A DNA stretch of 64,000 bases from the NCBI RefSeq assembly GCF_001854405.1, contig NZ_CP017718.1, positions 2,914,001-2,978,000 of the forward strand, read 5' to 3'. The stretch is from Hyphomonas sp. Mor2 (GTDB lineage: Bacteria; Pseudomonadota; Alphaproteobacteria; Caulobacterales; Hyphomonadaceae). Under the pieces are notes generated by a model. That model was not told where the DNA came from and did no database searches. It saw only the letters and a program-made list of their open reading frames with translations. Below are positions 25,173 through 33,989 of the stretch, one piece after another. Positions within the stretch are counted from its first letter, which is position 1; every line of letters begins with the position of its first letter. The position numbers and the translations under genes are program-made.

Positions 25173-25778
25173 TCAGAGGATCAGACAGGCGTCTTCGAAA
25201 CTGAGACGCGGACTGCGCTCAAAAATAGTGCTGTCATCGCCATGCCCGATATTGCACAGCCAGTTCGAGCGCCAGGTCTTTGTGGCATCGTTTCCGAGGA
25301 AGAATTCTTCGTCCACGCCGGCATTGTTGAATCCCGACATCGGACCGCAATCCAACCCGAGCGCGCGCGCCGCGAGCATCAGGTACGCGCCCTGCAGGGT
25401 GCCATTGCGGAACGCCGTGAGATGGCGGTTCTGCTCTTCGGCGAACCAGTCCTTGGCGCCAGGATTGTGGGGAAACAGTTCTGGAATCTTCTCATGAAAC
25501 TCCAGATCATGCGCAATGATGACGACCCAGGGCGCGGCCAGAGTCTTCTCGACATTGCCTTCCATCAAGTGGGGTTTCAGGCGCTCTTTGGCCTCTGTCG
25601 ATTGCAGAAACACGAACCGCGCGGGGGAACAGTTGGCGCTGGTCATGCCCATTTTGGTGAGATCATAGGTGGCGCGGATCAGGGTTTCGGGAACATGCTG
25701 TTCCGTCCAGCCATTATACGAGCGTCCATGCCGCCAGATCTGATCCAACGCAGCATCGTTTACAGGGGTTTTTGTCAT
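25173..25778 (-). CDS. Nitroreductase family protein, RutE/malonic-semialdehyde-reductase-like
   Basis: FMN-dependent reductase, 201 residues from the ATG at 25778, which has GGAG six bases before it. ARSYNGW-like N-terminal segment ([13 protein letters not shown]), [17 protein letters not shown] and [12 protein letters not shown] match the RutE group. RutE reduces malonic semialdehyde in pyrimidine breakdown, but no other rut gene is here, so the substrate is open. Confidence 0.86.
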   Translation of the reverse strand: MTKTPVNDAALDQIWRHGRSYNGWTEQHVPETLIRATYDLTKMGMTSANCSPARFVFLQSTEAKERLKPHLMEGNVEKTLAAPWVVIIAHDLEFHEKIPELFPHNPGAKDWFAEEQNRHLTAFRNGTLQGAYLMLAARALGLDCGPMSGFNNAGVDEEFFLGNDATKTWRSNWLCNIGHGDDSTIFERSPRLSFEDACLIL

Positions 25779-25874
25779 GTTCTGCTCCAGCCTAGGCATA
25801 TCGAAGCTCTACATAGGCTGGTTCAATGACAAGGGGAATGCCGCCGCGCAGGATGCGCCGGTCCAGTGTGAGGA

Positions 25875-26318
25875 CTAGGTGCGTGGTTGGTTGAGCTGGA
25901 TGGACCAGATCACTTCCATGGTGCCGATCTCGCGTTCCTTGGAGTCGGTCATGGCAACATCGACCTCGAACTTGACCCGACCTTCGCGATTGAATTCTTC
26001 AAGAATATCGGCGCCGTCGCGGCGGAGGAGGCCAGTGGCCCGAACGACGCCTCGGGCGGCCTTGGCGTAATGTATGGTCGCTGTGGTGATGGCGGCGCGA
26101 ACCATCAGGACCTTGTCTGCGAAAAGCGAGACCATGGCGGCGCCTGAGGCGGCTTCTGCGAGCGTGAACAGGGCACCGGCATGCTGCGAGCCCATATGGT
26201 TTTGCGTTTCTTTCCAGTCCGGAAGTTGAGCCGAGCCGCGACCATCAGCAATCTCAAGTAATTCAATTCCACTATGTTTGGCGTATGGAACATTCTCCTC
26301 GAAGAATGTTTTCATCAT
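25875..26318 (-). CDS. Hot-dog thioesterase-like protein (DUF4442/YiiD C-terminal type)
   Basis: Core with VPYAKHSGIELLEIADG, NHMGSQHAGALFTLAEAASG and a final strand GTMEVIWSIQLNQ. ATG at 26318 gives the usual short N-terminus but has no evident ribosome site; a GTG at 26384 behind GGTGGAAAAACTTC would add 22 residues coded by AT-rich sequence. Substrate unknown; family members bind acyl thioesters. Confidence 0.75.
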   Translation of the reverse strand: MMKTFFEENVPYAKHSGIELLEIADGRGSAQLPDWKETQNHMGSQHAGALFTLAEAASGAAMVSLFADKVLMVRAAITTATIHYAKAARGVVRATGLLRRDGADILEEFNREGRVKFEVDVAMTDSKEREIGTMEVIWSIQLNQPRT

Positions 26319-26580
26319 CGAATATACTTGATCATTTGTATCTAACACAGATTTATTCCCACAAAATTTATTGGTATAGTGCACGAAGTTTTTCCACCGT
26401 CAATTGTCTCAGTAATCGTGAACGAATTCGTTAAAATTTTCGGAGTGTCTCAAGAAATCTGCAACTCAATCAGTCGCGTTAACCAGGTCGCAAGCTTGAT
26501 TGATGGTTTCTAAAAATCATGAACGCAGATTAACGAAGACCACGACCAGTTTTTCAAGACATGTATGATTATGTGCGGGC

Positions 26581-28266
26581 ATGCGCATAACCACCAAAAC
26601 CATGTTTAACAGCATCGTGCACGGCAAGACCGACTTGCCCGAAGGCGAGTTGCGTCAGCTGGTTTTGCGCGAATTGTTTGATCAACTGGCCGCGGTGATG
26701 AAACCGCTCTCGCTGATCACCGCCATTAACGGAACCGTCGTCACCCTGATCTTTGCGCAGTTTACGCAGTGGTGGCTGGCGCTGTTATGGTGGGCGCCGA
26801 TCGCCTATTTCTCCTACTTCCAGTATGTCGGTGCCAAGGCGATGGACAATGTGCCGAAGGACGCCAAGCTGTCTGGCGGTTTCCTCAGGAAAGGGGCCCG
26901 AAACAATTTCCTGTTCGGAGCCTGGTGGGCGCTCAGCTGTATCGTCTTTGCGGGACCCGATCCGGCCGCCAATATCACGCTCGCGGCCCTGTCGACCGGT
27001 ATGTGTGCTGCCGCCGCGGCCTGTCTTGGCTCCAACGCCGCCATGTCGGCGCGTTTCCTCGCAGGCGCTCTGCCGGTGACGATCTTCTCGCTATTGTTCA
27101 TCGACGGCGCCGCTGCGATCATTACTGCCGCGATGGGCGGCACGCTGGGTGTGACCATGGTCTATATGGCGCACCTGAAATATTATGAGACGGTCGAGAT
27201 GCTGCGCGTGCGTCTTGGCCTGCAGCTCTCGAAGGGACGCCTGGAATCTGCGGTGAAAACGCTCGGCATCGGGCTCGAGATTCAGGACAGTTCCGGTGAA
27301 GTCGTATTCTGCAACGCGACCATGGAGAAGAACCGCGAAGCCCTGACGCATGGCGGACGCACGCGGGAGGGCTTCTATTTCTGGGATGGTCAGTATTATC
27401 GCAAGACCGACTTTAACGGCGTTGCGGGCGACCAGATTGAACTGATCGAGAATGTCAGCTCTCTCGTCGAGAGCCAGCAGACCATTCTCGAGTCGCGCCA
27501 GCAGGCGGAGCAGGCCCTTCAAACCAAGTCGGCCTTCTTTGAGTCGATTTCGCGCGAAGTGATTTATCCGATCAAGACGATCCGCAAATATGCGCGCCTG
27601 TTGCAGCCGGACTCTCGGATCAAGTTTGATGATGAAGAGCTCGGTAATCTGGCCAATCTGATCATGAATGCGTCCAAGGATCTGGAAGGTCTGATGTCTT
27701 CCATGACGCGCCATTCGCTCGATGACAACGCCCATCTGGTCGATGCTGAAGCGGTTCGCCTGCGCGAAATTTTCGCCGAAGAATTCGCCCAGATGGCCCA
27801 GTCTGATCTGACCGATGCGCAGCTGGCAGCTCTGGTCAACGCCATTCCCGAGGACCTTCTGGTCAAGTCTTCCGCCAGCGGATCGCTGACGCGGGCATTG
27901 GGGCAGATGTGTCTGAAAGCGCATCGCACGGTCGGCAGCACAGGGCGACTGTCCCTGTATGTGCGCGCAATGACAGATGGGTCCAGCTCGATCTGTTTCA
28001 TCGTCCGCGGGGCCTATGCCGCTACCACCACGCTCAATGAGCAGCCCGTCACCGAGACGATCGAAACCTCGGATGGGTCAGAAGTGACGCTGGATGAGTA
28101 TGCGTCCTACATGTCAGAAACGCATATCGCGAATCTGGGCGGTCAGTACAAAGAGAATCTGAGCGGCGACAAGTCGGTCAATCTGGTCGCGATTATTCCA
28201 GGCGATCATGTCTATAGCACCGGCCAGGACCTCAAGGTGCTACCTTTGCAAGCAGCTGTTCGTTAA
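26581..28266 (+). CDS. Membrane sensor, histidine-kinase-like but lacking the phospho-acceptor histidine
   Basis: 561 residues. About six transmembrane helices between residues 39 and 200, a short PAS-like stretch (about 225-300), then a DHp-type two-helix region with LQTKSAFFESISREVIYPIKT. In active kinases the centre reads SHExxxPL; here the His is Arg325. The C-terminal part (about 420-555) has the length of an HATPase domain but no recognisable N box or DxGxG loop. So it cannot act as a classical kinase and may be a decoy or scaffold. Preceded by 262 bases of AT-rich non-coding sequence; 35-base convergent overlap with the next gene. Confidence 0.72.
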   Translation: MRITTKTMFNSIVHGKTDLPEGELRQLVLRELFDQLAAVMKPLSLITAINGTVVTLIFAQFTQWWLALLWWAPIAYFSYFQYVGAKAMDNVPKDAKLSGGFLRKGARNNFLFGAWWALSCIVFAGPDPAANITLAALSTGMCAAAAACLGSNAAMSARFLAGALPVTIFSLLFIDGAAAIITAAMGGTLGVTMVYMAHLKYYETVEMLRVRLGLQLSKGRLESAVKTLGIGLEIQDSSGEVVFCNATMEKNREALTHGGRTREGFYFWDGQYYRKTDFNGVAGDQIELIENVSSLVESQQTILESRQQAEQALQTKSAFFESISREVIYPIKTIRKYARLLQPDSRIKFDDEELGNLANLIMNASKDLEGLMSSMTRHSLDDNAHLVDAEAVRLREIFAEEFAQMAQSDLTDAQLAALVNAIPEDLLVKSSASGSLTRALGQMCLKAHRTVGSTGRLSLYVRAMTDGSSSICFIVRGAYAATTTLNEQPVTETIETSDGSEVTLDEYASYMSETHIANLGGQYKENLSGDKSVNLVAIIPGDHVYSTGQDLKVLPLQAAVR

Positions 28267-29500
28267 AGCTGGATATGGTCGACACCGCCTCGTGAGAGAA
28301 ACTCGCGCCTGAATGGAAGGTGCGGTTCTTGCCCTGCATCTGGGCCATGGCAGCAATCAAGCCATCTCGCACCGCTTCCGCCTTGTAGGTCGGCATGTAG
28401 GACCAGACGATTTGCTGGATCAGACGCGGGTCGACCGCGCCGCGTTCGCGCGAACTGAACAGAGCCAGTTCGGTCAATTCATCCAGCTCGTAGGCAGACG
28501 ATAGCTGTCCGACCGTGAACAGATGGCGCTCCGACTCGTCGTCGCACTCAAAGCGCGAGAACAGGATCTGGCCGTCATTCGCGTCCGTCGCGCAGGTTGC
28601 GCTCCACGAGTTTACCGGCGCTTTGTGCGGCCAGTCAGCGACCGAGAGCAAGGAGGTCGTGTATCCGCCCCAATCGATCGCCTCGGCAATCTTGATCTCG
28701 TCCTGTGAGGGCGATGTCAGCTTGCAGAATTCGTGCATCGGGATCGTGTTGATCAGTTTGTCAGCGCGATACTCTGCGCCATCTGTCGTCACGACACGAA
28801 TGCCGCTTTCGTCGCGGCGGATTTCGGTTGCGCCCTGCCCCAGCCGGATATCAAGCCCTTCCGAAAACCGGTTCCAGAAATTCTGCCAACCGCCATCCGG
28901 CATGACCGTAAATTTAAGCAGGCCAGTAACCATCATGTTGAAATCGACCCAGCGAAACGCGTGTATGAGGGGCAGCTTGTTGAGATACCCATAGCCAATT
29001 GACGTCACCACGCGGTGCATCATGTTTTCGATCTTGCCGAGATTGTTATCTCGCAACCAGTCACTGGTCGGCTGCGCGAGGGTTTTGTTGACCTCGGGAT
29101 CGTTGGCCTCGGCGCGGTCGATCAGACGTTTCCGCAAGCGTAAATACTTGAATACTTGCCACAGGAATCCAGGTCCGCTGCCGTCGCGGATATAGTCCAT
29201 GAGCTCGCGATCATCGATGCGCTGGGCGCGCAGAAAGTTGCGCTTGATGCCCAGCTTCTTCATCTGCTTCAGAATGTATTTGTGCGACCAAACGGCGTAG
29301 CAGGTTCCGAATTCCACAATGTGATCACCGATTTCAGACGACAGGCATTTGCCGCCCACCTTGTTCGATGCCTCGATCAGAATGACATCTTTGGCCCCAC
29401 GATCTGTCAGCATCTTCGCCATGGTCAGACCGGCGGGGCCGGCGCCGAGAATGAGGTAACGCGCTGAGGTCGCTGATTGGGGGGGCAGTGGAGGGGTCAT
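28232..29500 (-). CDS. FAD-dependent oxidoreductase, amine-oxidase/protoporphyrinogen-oxidase-like
   Basis: 422 residues. FAD-binding LILGAGPAGLTMAKMLTDRG near residue 16, IEASNKVGGKCLSS, and EFGTCYAVWS match the flavin amine oxidase superfamily; the C-terminal FAD loop is poorly marked. The substrate is unknown. Divergent from a THEM6-like thioesterase and an acyl-CoA ligase across an AT-rich 90-base gap (29501-29590), which suggests a link to lipid or acyl-group chemistry. Confidence 0.75.
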   Translation of the reverse strand: MTPPLPPQSATSARYLILGAGPAGLTMAKMLTDRGAKDVILIEASNKVGGKCLSSEIGDHIVEFGTCYAVWSHKYILKQMKKLGIKRNFLRAQRIDDRELMDYIRDGSGPGFLWQVFKYLRLRKRLIDRAEANDPEVNKTLAQPTSDWLRDNNLGKIENMMHRVVTSIGYGYLNKLPLIHAFRWVDFNMMVTGLLKFTVMPDGGWQNFWNRFSEGLDIRLGQGATEIRRDESGIRVVTTDGAEYRADKLINTIPMHEFCKLTSPSQDEIKIAEAIDWGGYTTSLLSVADWPHKAPVNSWSATCATDANDGQILFSRFECDDESERHLFTVGQLSSAYELDELTELALFSSRERGAVDPRLIQQIVWSYMPTYKAEAVRDGLIAAMAQMQGKNRTFHSGASFSHEAVSTISSFNEQLLAKVAP

Positions 29501-29590
29501 TTAACGCAGTATAAAAATTAACAATATAATTTATATAAAAAATCAACCTTGAGTCCCCCCGGCCTCTCTGATTATAGTTCGAGTTGAGTT

Positions 29591-30142
29591 ATGGATCTAT
29601 TCTTTAGCCTTTTGTTAACCGTGTTCCGGACCTATCTCGGCCCGCGTGATGCAAATGTCTGGGGTGGCACGCGTCATCGCTTCAAACCGAAATTCTGGGA
29701 TCGCACAAGAAGCGGCCAATTGTTTCCCTCCAGGATCCCGTCTTTTATCGATATTTCCCTTATCAATTTCTTTATCGGCACGCGCATGTCCGCGGTGGTC
29801 CGCCGCAATGGCTGGATTCCCATCGTTATCAGCTCTGTGCAGACGCGTCAGCAGCCGGAGATTCCGGCTGGGGAACTGGAGATCCATACCCGCGTGGTTG
29901 GCTGGGAGGACCAGTATGTGGAAATTGAACACACCTGGTATGATGCGGCCGGAGCAGAAGTGCTCAACTCGGTCTATCTAACCCGGGTCACGCATGCAGG
30001 TCGTGATAAGATTACCGGCGCCGACATGCTGAGAGAGCTTGGCGAGCCGCATGTTGAAAAGCCCCTATCGCGCGCCGCCAGAGGCCTTTTGGAAGAATAT
30101 TTGCGGGTCAAGGACGCCAATCAGGCCCTGAGTCTTGCCTAA
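29591..30142 (+). CDS. THEM6-like hot-dog thioesterase family protein
   Basis: 183 residues with an N-terminal hydrophobic helix (about 2-14) and a 4HBT-like fold: FWDRTRSGQLFPSRIPSFIDISLINFF, RRNGWIPIVISSVQTRQQ, HTRVVGWEDQYVEIEHTW. The pattern is that of the THEM6/YbgC-like group with unknown acyl-CoA substrate. Ninety-four bases before fadD on the same strand. Confidence 0.75.
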   Translation: MDLFFSLLLTVFRTYLGPRDANVWGGTRHRFKPKFWDRTRSGQLFPSRIPSFIDISLINFFIGTRMSAVVRRNGWIPIVISSVQTRQQPEIPAGELEIHTRVVGWEDQYVEIEHTWYDAAGAEVLNSVYLTRVTHAGRDKITGADMLRELGEPHVEKPLSRAARGLLEEYLRVKDANQALSLA

Positions 30143-30236
30143 TCGTTTCCAACCCATCGGCAAATTCGAAAATCAACCGTAACGAGATTCAAAGCTTGCT
30201 TCGCTAGGGTTTGCTTTCCCCAATCTGGAAAGCATC

Positions 30237-31904
30237 ATGGCCGTTTCACCCGTTTCGAATTTTGTTCCGTCTCAAGACCTGTCGCCTGGCCTGGAGGTCG
30301 GCCGCTTGCACGAGAAAATCTTCGAGGCCGAGCGCGCTTATGGCGATGCGCCATTCCTGACAACGGCGCTGCCCAACGGATCCTCGCAGACCACGGATTT
30401 CAAGACTGCGATTCAGTCGGCACAGAAGCTTGCGAGATACCTGCGCGAAGATCTTGGATATGAGCAGGGCGACGTTGTCGCTATCCAGTCGCCGAACTGC
30501 ACCTCTTACATTGTCAGCCTGCTCGGTGTGTATCTGGCGGGTCTGACGATTACCAACGTGAATCCGCTTTACACGGCGGCGGAAACGCGCCGCCAGCTGA
30601 AAGATTCCGGAGCTCGCTGTCTGATCGGCTCGACCATCTTTTCCGAAATGATGGAAGCGGCCATCGAGGGCACCTCCGTCGATCAGGTGATTTCCATTTC
30701 CTTGACCGATTTCTTCAGCCCTTTGAATCGCAGCTTCCTCAATTTCCTGCTGCAGAAGATCAAGAAGCTGGACCGCCCGTTTGAAGGCGCGCATACGCGC
30801 TTGACGGAAATCCTGGCGCAGGAGGCCGCTCACCGCGTTCACTATGTCGACACGCTGGCACCCGATCGGGACACGATCTACCAGTATTCCGGCGGTACGA
30901 CAGGCGTGTCCAAAGGCGTGCGCCTGACCGAGCAGGGTCTGATGAGCAATATCGCGCAGTTCGCGATCGCCTCGCCGGAGCTGCTCAACACGCCGAAACA
31001 GACCATGCTGCTGGCTTTGCCTGTCTACCATGTGTTCGGCATGCTGGCCTCGGTCATTGCGATTACCAATGGCGGTCACCTGGTCCTGATCCCGAATCCG
31101 CGGCCGCTCACCAACATGAAGCCGGCCTTCAAGAAATTTAAGCCGGACTATTTCCCGGGTGTGAACACGCTGTTCGAGAAGTTGCTCGAAGAAGACTGGT
31201 TCATGGAATATGGGCGCAGTCTGAAGATCACGATTTCCGGTGCAGCCGCGCTGCATGACCGGGTCGCGCAAAAGTGGATGGACGCGACCGGCTCCAACAT
31301 AATCGAAGGCTACGGCATGACCGAGGCCACCACTCTGATTGCGGTGAAAGACCACTCGGCGAGCGTTTCCAGAGGCTCCGCAGGCACGCCCCTGCCAGGC
31401 ACGGAAGTCCGGATCCTGAGCAATGAGGCGTTGACTCAGGCACCAGATATTGTTGGCGAGATTATCATTTCCGGCCCTCAGGTGATGACCGGGTATCTCG
31501 GGCGTGAGCAGGAAACCAAAGCCTCGTACCATGCTGACTGGTTCAAGACGGGCGATATGGGCCGGTTCGACCGGGCCGGAGAGCTGCACATTGTCGATCG
31601 CTGCAAGGACATGGTCCTGGTCAGCGGATTCAACGTTTTCCCGAACGAGGTGGACGAAGTGCTCGCCGCCTGCCCCGGAGTCTCGGAGGCGGCCAGCGCC
31701 GGGATCCGGACCGAGGAGGGCGGCGAAGAGCTGCACGCATTTGTCGTCAAGGGAGCGGAGGATTTGCGCGAGGTCGATCTTCTCGCTTATTGCCGCGATC
31801 ATCTCACCGGCTACAAAGTCCCGCGTCAGGTCCACTTCATTGACGAGCTGCCGAAGAATCCGATCGGGAAAATCCTGCGCCGTAAATTGCAGGAGTGCTT
31901 GTAG
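30237..31904 (+). CDS. fadD: Long-chain fatty-acid--CoA ligase (AMP-binding)
   Basis: Two-step acyl-AMP/acyl-CoA synthesis. AMP-binding motif YQYSGGTTGVSKGVRLT near residue 216, VYHVFGMLA, GYGMTEA, WFKTGDMG, and the C-terminal VSGFNVFPNEVDE and NPIGKILRRKL with the catalytic lysine. 555 residues, full length. A long antisense frame across it is a codon-bias shadow. Confidence 0.92.
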   Translation: MAVSPVSNFVPSQDLSPGLEVGRLHEKIFEAERAYGDAPFLTTALPNGSSQTTDFKTAIQSAQKLARYLREDLGYEQGDVVAIQSPNCTSYIVSLLGVYLAGLTITNVNPLYTAAETRRQLKDSGARCLIGSTIFSEMMEAAIEGTSVDQVISISLTDFFSPLNRSFLNFLLQKIKKLDRPFEGAHTRLTEILAQEAAHRVHYVDTLAPDRDTIYQYSGGTTGVSKGVRLTEQGLMSNIAQFAIASPELLNTPKQTMLLALPVYHVFGMLASVIAITNGGHLVLIPNPRPLTNMKPAFKKFKPDYFPGVNTLFEKLLEEDWFMEYGRSLKITISGAAALHDRVAQKWMDATGSNIIEGYGMTEATTLIAVKDHSASVSRGSAGTPLPGTEVRILSNEALTQAPDIVGEIIISGPQVMTGYLGREQETKASYHADWFKTGDMGRFDRAGELHIVDRCKDMVLVSGFNVFPNEVDEVLAACPGVSEAASAGIRTEEGGEELHAFVVKGAEDLREVDLLAYCRDHLTGYKVPRQVHFIDELPKNPIGKILRRKLQECL

Positions 31905-31981
31905 GGGCGAGTTTAAGACGCTGATCTAATGTTTGCTATCGGCGGCAAAGCGGACAAAAAGATCGAGAATCCCCCTTGAAG

Positions 31982-32073
31982 CCTCATCCTGAGCGAAGTC
32001 GAAGGACGAGGCGGGCTTGATGCAAACGCCCGGAAGCCCGGCCCTTTATCCTTCGACTTCGCTCAGGATGAGG
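31982..32073. repeat. REP-like element with 25-base perfect inverted arms
   Basis: Arms at 31982-32006 and 32049-32073 begin CCTCATCCTGAGCGAAGTCG and its complement, with a 42-base centre that itself contains CCCGGAAGCCCGG-like short pairings. CTGAGCGAAGTCGAAGGA motifs are frequent intergenic repeats in many alphaproteobacterial genomes. Confidence 0.75.
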
Positions 32074-32104
32074 GCCTGAAGACCTGACGTCCCCTTCAAG
32101 CGCT

Positions 32105-32126
32105 CCCCACGGGCTTGTCCGTGGGG
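32105..32126. repeat. Hairpin repeat CCCCACGG/CCGTGGGG
   Basis: Eight-base perfect stem around loop GCTTGT. It lies just right of the larger inverted repeat and looks like a second, independent intergenic repeat type. Confidence 0.6.
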
Positions 32127-32251
32127 TCCAGCACGAGATCCAGCGGCTAAGGCCGGGAGGAGAGTGTGGTCGAAGCCGAGCGCCCCCTCCCGACCCAAAG
32201 CAGACAAAACCAGAGGCCGTCTCACGGCGACTGTAACCCCCAACGTCCCCC

Positions 32252-32285
32252 AAAGAAAAACCCCCGCACCATGCCGGTGCGGGGG
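32252..32285 (-). terminator. Rho-independent terminator behind rpsU
   Basis: CCCCCGCACC and GGTGCGGGGG arms (32261-32270, 32276-32285) with a short loop; on the minus strand the stem is followed by TTTTTCTTT (32252-32260). It sits 27 bases past the rpsU stop. Confidence 0.9.
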
Positions 32286-32312
32286 TTTGTTCAAATCGCT
32301 TGACCCTGTCGT

Positions 32313-32528
32313 CTAGACGAGGCCCTCACGCTGGGCGCGCTTCCGAGCAAGTTTGCGAGCGCGGCGCACAGCTTCGGCCTTCTGGCGAGCCTTCTTCTCA
32401 GACGGCTTCTCGAAATAGGTGCGGGATTTCATTTCACGGAACAGGCCTTCACGCTGCATCTTCTTCTTCAGGGCGCGCAGGGCTTGTTCGACATTATTGT
32501 CGCGAACGGTAATCTGAATAATGGTCAA
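32313..32528 (-). CDS. rpsU: 30S ribosomal protein S21
   Basis: 71 basic residues with [27 protein letters not shown] and the Lys/Arg-rich C-terminus [19 protein letters not shown], the S21 pattern. Own terminator immediately downstream. Confidence 0.97.
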   Translation of the reverse strand: MTIIQITVRDNNVEQALRALKKKMQREGLFREMKSRTYFEKPSEKKARQKAEAVRRARKLARKRAQREGLV

Positions 32529-32645
32529 CTCTCCATAAAATCGGGGCAGGACGGACCTGCAAGTGTGCGGTTGTGGCCTATAGGGGCCGAAACAAGCCGC
32601 GCCTATAACATGTGGATAGCCCCTTGCCTATCCCCGGAGTCAGAT

Positions 32646-33281
32646 ATGGCGACACCGTCTGAAAATTTACGTGATCGCTGGCTGGATTCCCTGCTGCCTG
32701 AAGTGGACAAGGTGGGTTGGACAACCGGCGCGATGCGTCGATCGGCACAGGCCGCAGGCCTGACGGATGGTGAACGCGCCCTCGCGGCGCCGAACGGGAT
32801 CACGGACCTGATCGACCATTTTTTCGAGCGCTCGACCGATCAAATGCTTGAGACGCTGGCCACCGAAGACCTCGGCTCGCTGCGGACGCATGAGCGCGTC
32901 GCGGCAGGCCTGATGGCCTGGCTTGAGGCGCTCGAGCCCGACAAACAGGCGGTTCGCAAGGCCGCCGGACGCGGCCTCGCGCCCTGGGGCACGGGCGCGG
33001 CGGTTCGGCGGGTCTGGTCCATCGCCGACGTGATCTGGGAGGCGGCCGGCGATACGGCGACGGACTATAATCGCCAGACCAAACGCGCGCTTCTCAGCGC
33101 GGTTATCCCGTCAATTGTCTTGCACTGGCTGGCGCATGACGACCGCGAGCGTCTGCAGCGATTCATCCAGCGGCGGCTTCAGCGGGCCATGAAAATTGGT
33201 CAAACCGGGGGCAAGATCCTTGGCCCAGCGCTTGAATTTGCGGAGCGGGTCCGCGCCCGCCGAGATCCACGCGAACTGTAG
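32646..33281 (+). CDS. COQ9 family ubiquinone biosynthesis protein
   Basis: TetR-like lipid-binding fold, 211 residues. VGWTTGAMRRSAQAAGLTDGERALAAPNG and DVIWEAAGDTATDYNRQTKRALLSAV are family blocks. Eukaryotic COQ9 presents ubiquinone intermediates to COQ7. ATG at 32646 follows GGAG with 6 bases; the longer frame from 32484 runs through the divergent rpsU. Confidence 0.9.
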   Translation: MATPSENLRDRWLDSLLPEVDKVGWTTGAMRRSAQAAGLTDGERALAAPNGITDLIDHFFERSTDQMLETLATEDLGSLRTHERVAAGLMAWLEALEPDKQAVRKAAGRGLAPWGTGAAVRRVWSIADVIWEAAGDTATDYNRQTKRALLSAVIPSIVLHWLAHDDRERLQRFIQRRLQRAMKIGQTGGKILGPALEFAERVRARRDPREL

Positions 33282-33371
33282 CAACTACACCGCAAGGCAC
33301 AATGTGGTTGCGTTCCGTTGAATTCAACGGCTACAAAGGTCGGCCCAAAAAACAAACAGGCGGGGAGGCCG

Positions 33372-33989
33372 ATGCCGCGACCAGCAGGCGTTCGAAATCA
33401 TAATTTTGAGGCAAAGCGGACAGCGCTTCTCGAGACGCTGACGGAGTTTGCCTTGCAGGATGATTTACGCCGCCCGTCGCTCCGTCAGTTCGCTCTGGCG
33501 GCGGGTGCGTCTGAACCGACCCTTCGGCACTATTTCAAGGACCGTCAGGGCGTCGTGATTGCGATTCTGCAGCATATCAACACACGCGCGCTGCCGCTTT
33601 GGGAGGTCATCAAGACCGGCGCCGACGATACAGCCACGGCCGTAGAAGAGTATTTCCGGGTCACAGAGGCTGGACTGACCCATGGCGGATTTGCCCGGGC
33701 GCACGCGTTTGGCCTGATCGAAGGCATGGCCGATGAAGCGGTTGGACAGGCGTATCTGGAATACCTCCTGGACCCGGCGCTCGAGGCCGTGTCCGAGAAG
33801 ATGGACGCAACGCCGGGACGGCCAGAGACGGAGCTGGAGCGCAAGGCTTCCGCCTTCATGATGCTCTCGCCCATCCTGGTCATGACGCTGCACCAACAGC
33901 TACTTGGCGGCAAGGACGCGTCGCCGATCGATACCAATGGGTTCATGACCCTGATGCAGACCTGGCTGGCCTCAGGCCTCAGCCAGTAG
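33372..33989 (+). CDS. TetR family transcriptional regulator
   Basis: Helix-turn-helix with LRQFALAAGASEPTLRHYFKDRQGVVIAIL (about residues 35-65) and a helical C-terminal domain. ATG at 33372 is chosen with GGGAGG just before it; a TTG at 33318 would add 18 residues. 18-base convergent overlap with the threonine aldolase gene. No clear operator found in the 90 bases upstream; target unknown. Confidence 0.8.
   Translation: MPRPAGVRNHNFEAKRTALLETLTEFALQDDLRRPSLRQFALAAGASEPTLRHYFKDRQGVVIAILQHINTRALPLWEVIKTGADDTATAVEEYFRVTEAGLTHGGFARAHAFGLIEGMADEAVGQAYLEYLLDPALEAVSEKMDATPGRPETELERKASAFMMLSPILVMTLHQQLLGGKDASPIDTNGFMTLMQTWLASGLSQ

Larger units (their letters stand above)
31905..32312. other. Non-coding region with REP-like repeats and the rpsU terminator
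   Basis: About 400 bases without a convincing gene between fadD and rpsU. It holds a large inverted repeat (31982-32073), a second hairpin (32105-32126) and the rpsU terminator (32252-32285). Base composition stays GC-rich and the frames through it are repeat-encoded, not protein-like. Confidence 0.75.

Noticed and set aside
30246-31835. Minus-strand 529-codon frame opposite fadD
   Set aside because: Shadow of a well-supported AMP-ligase; no domain, no ribosome site.
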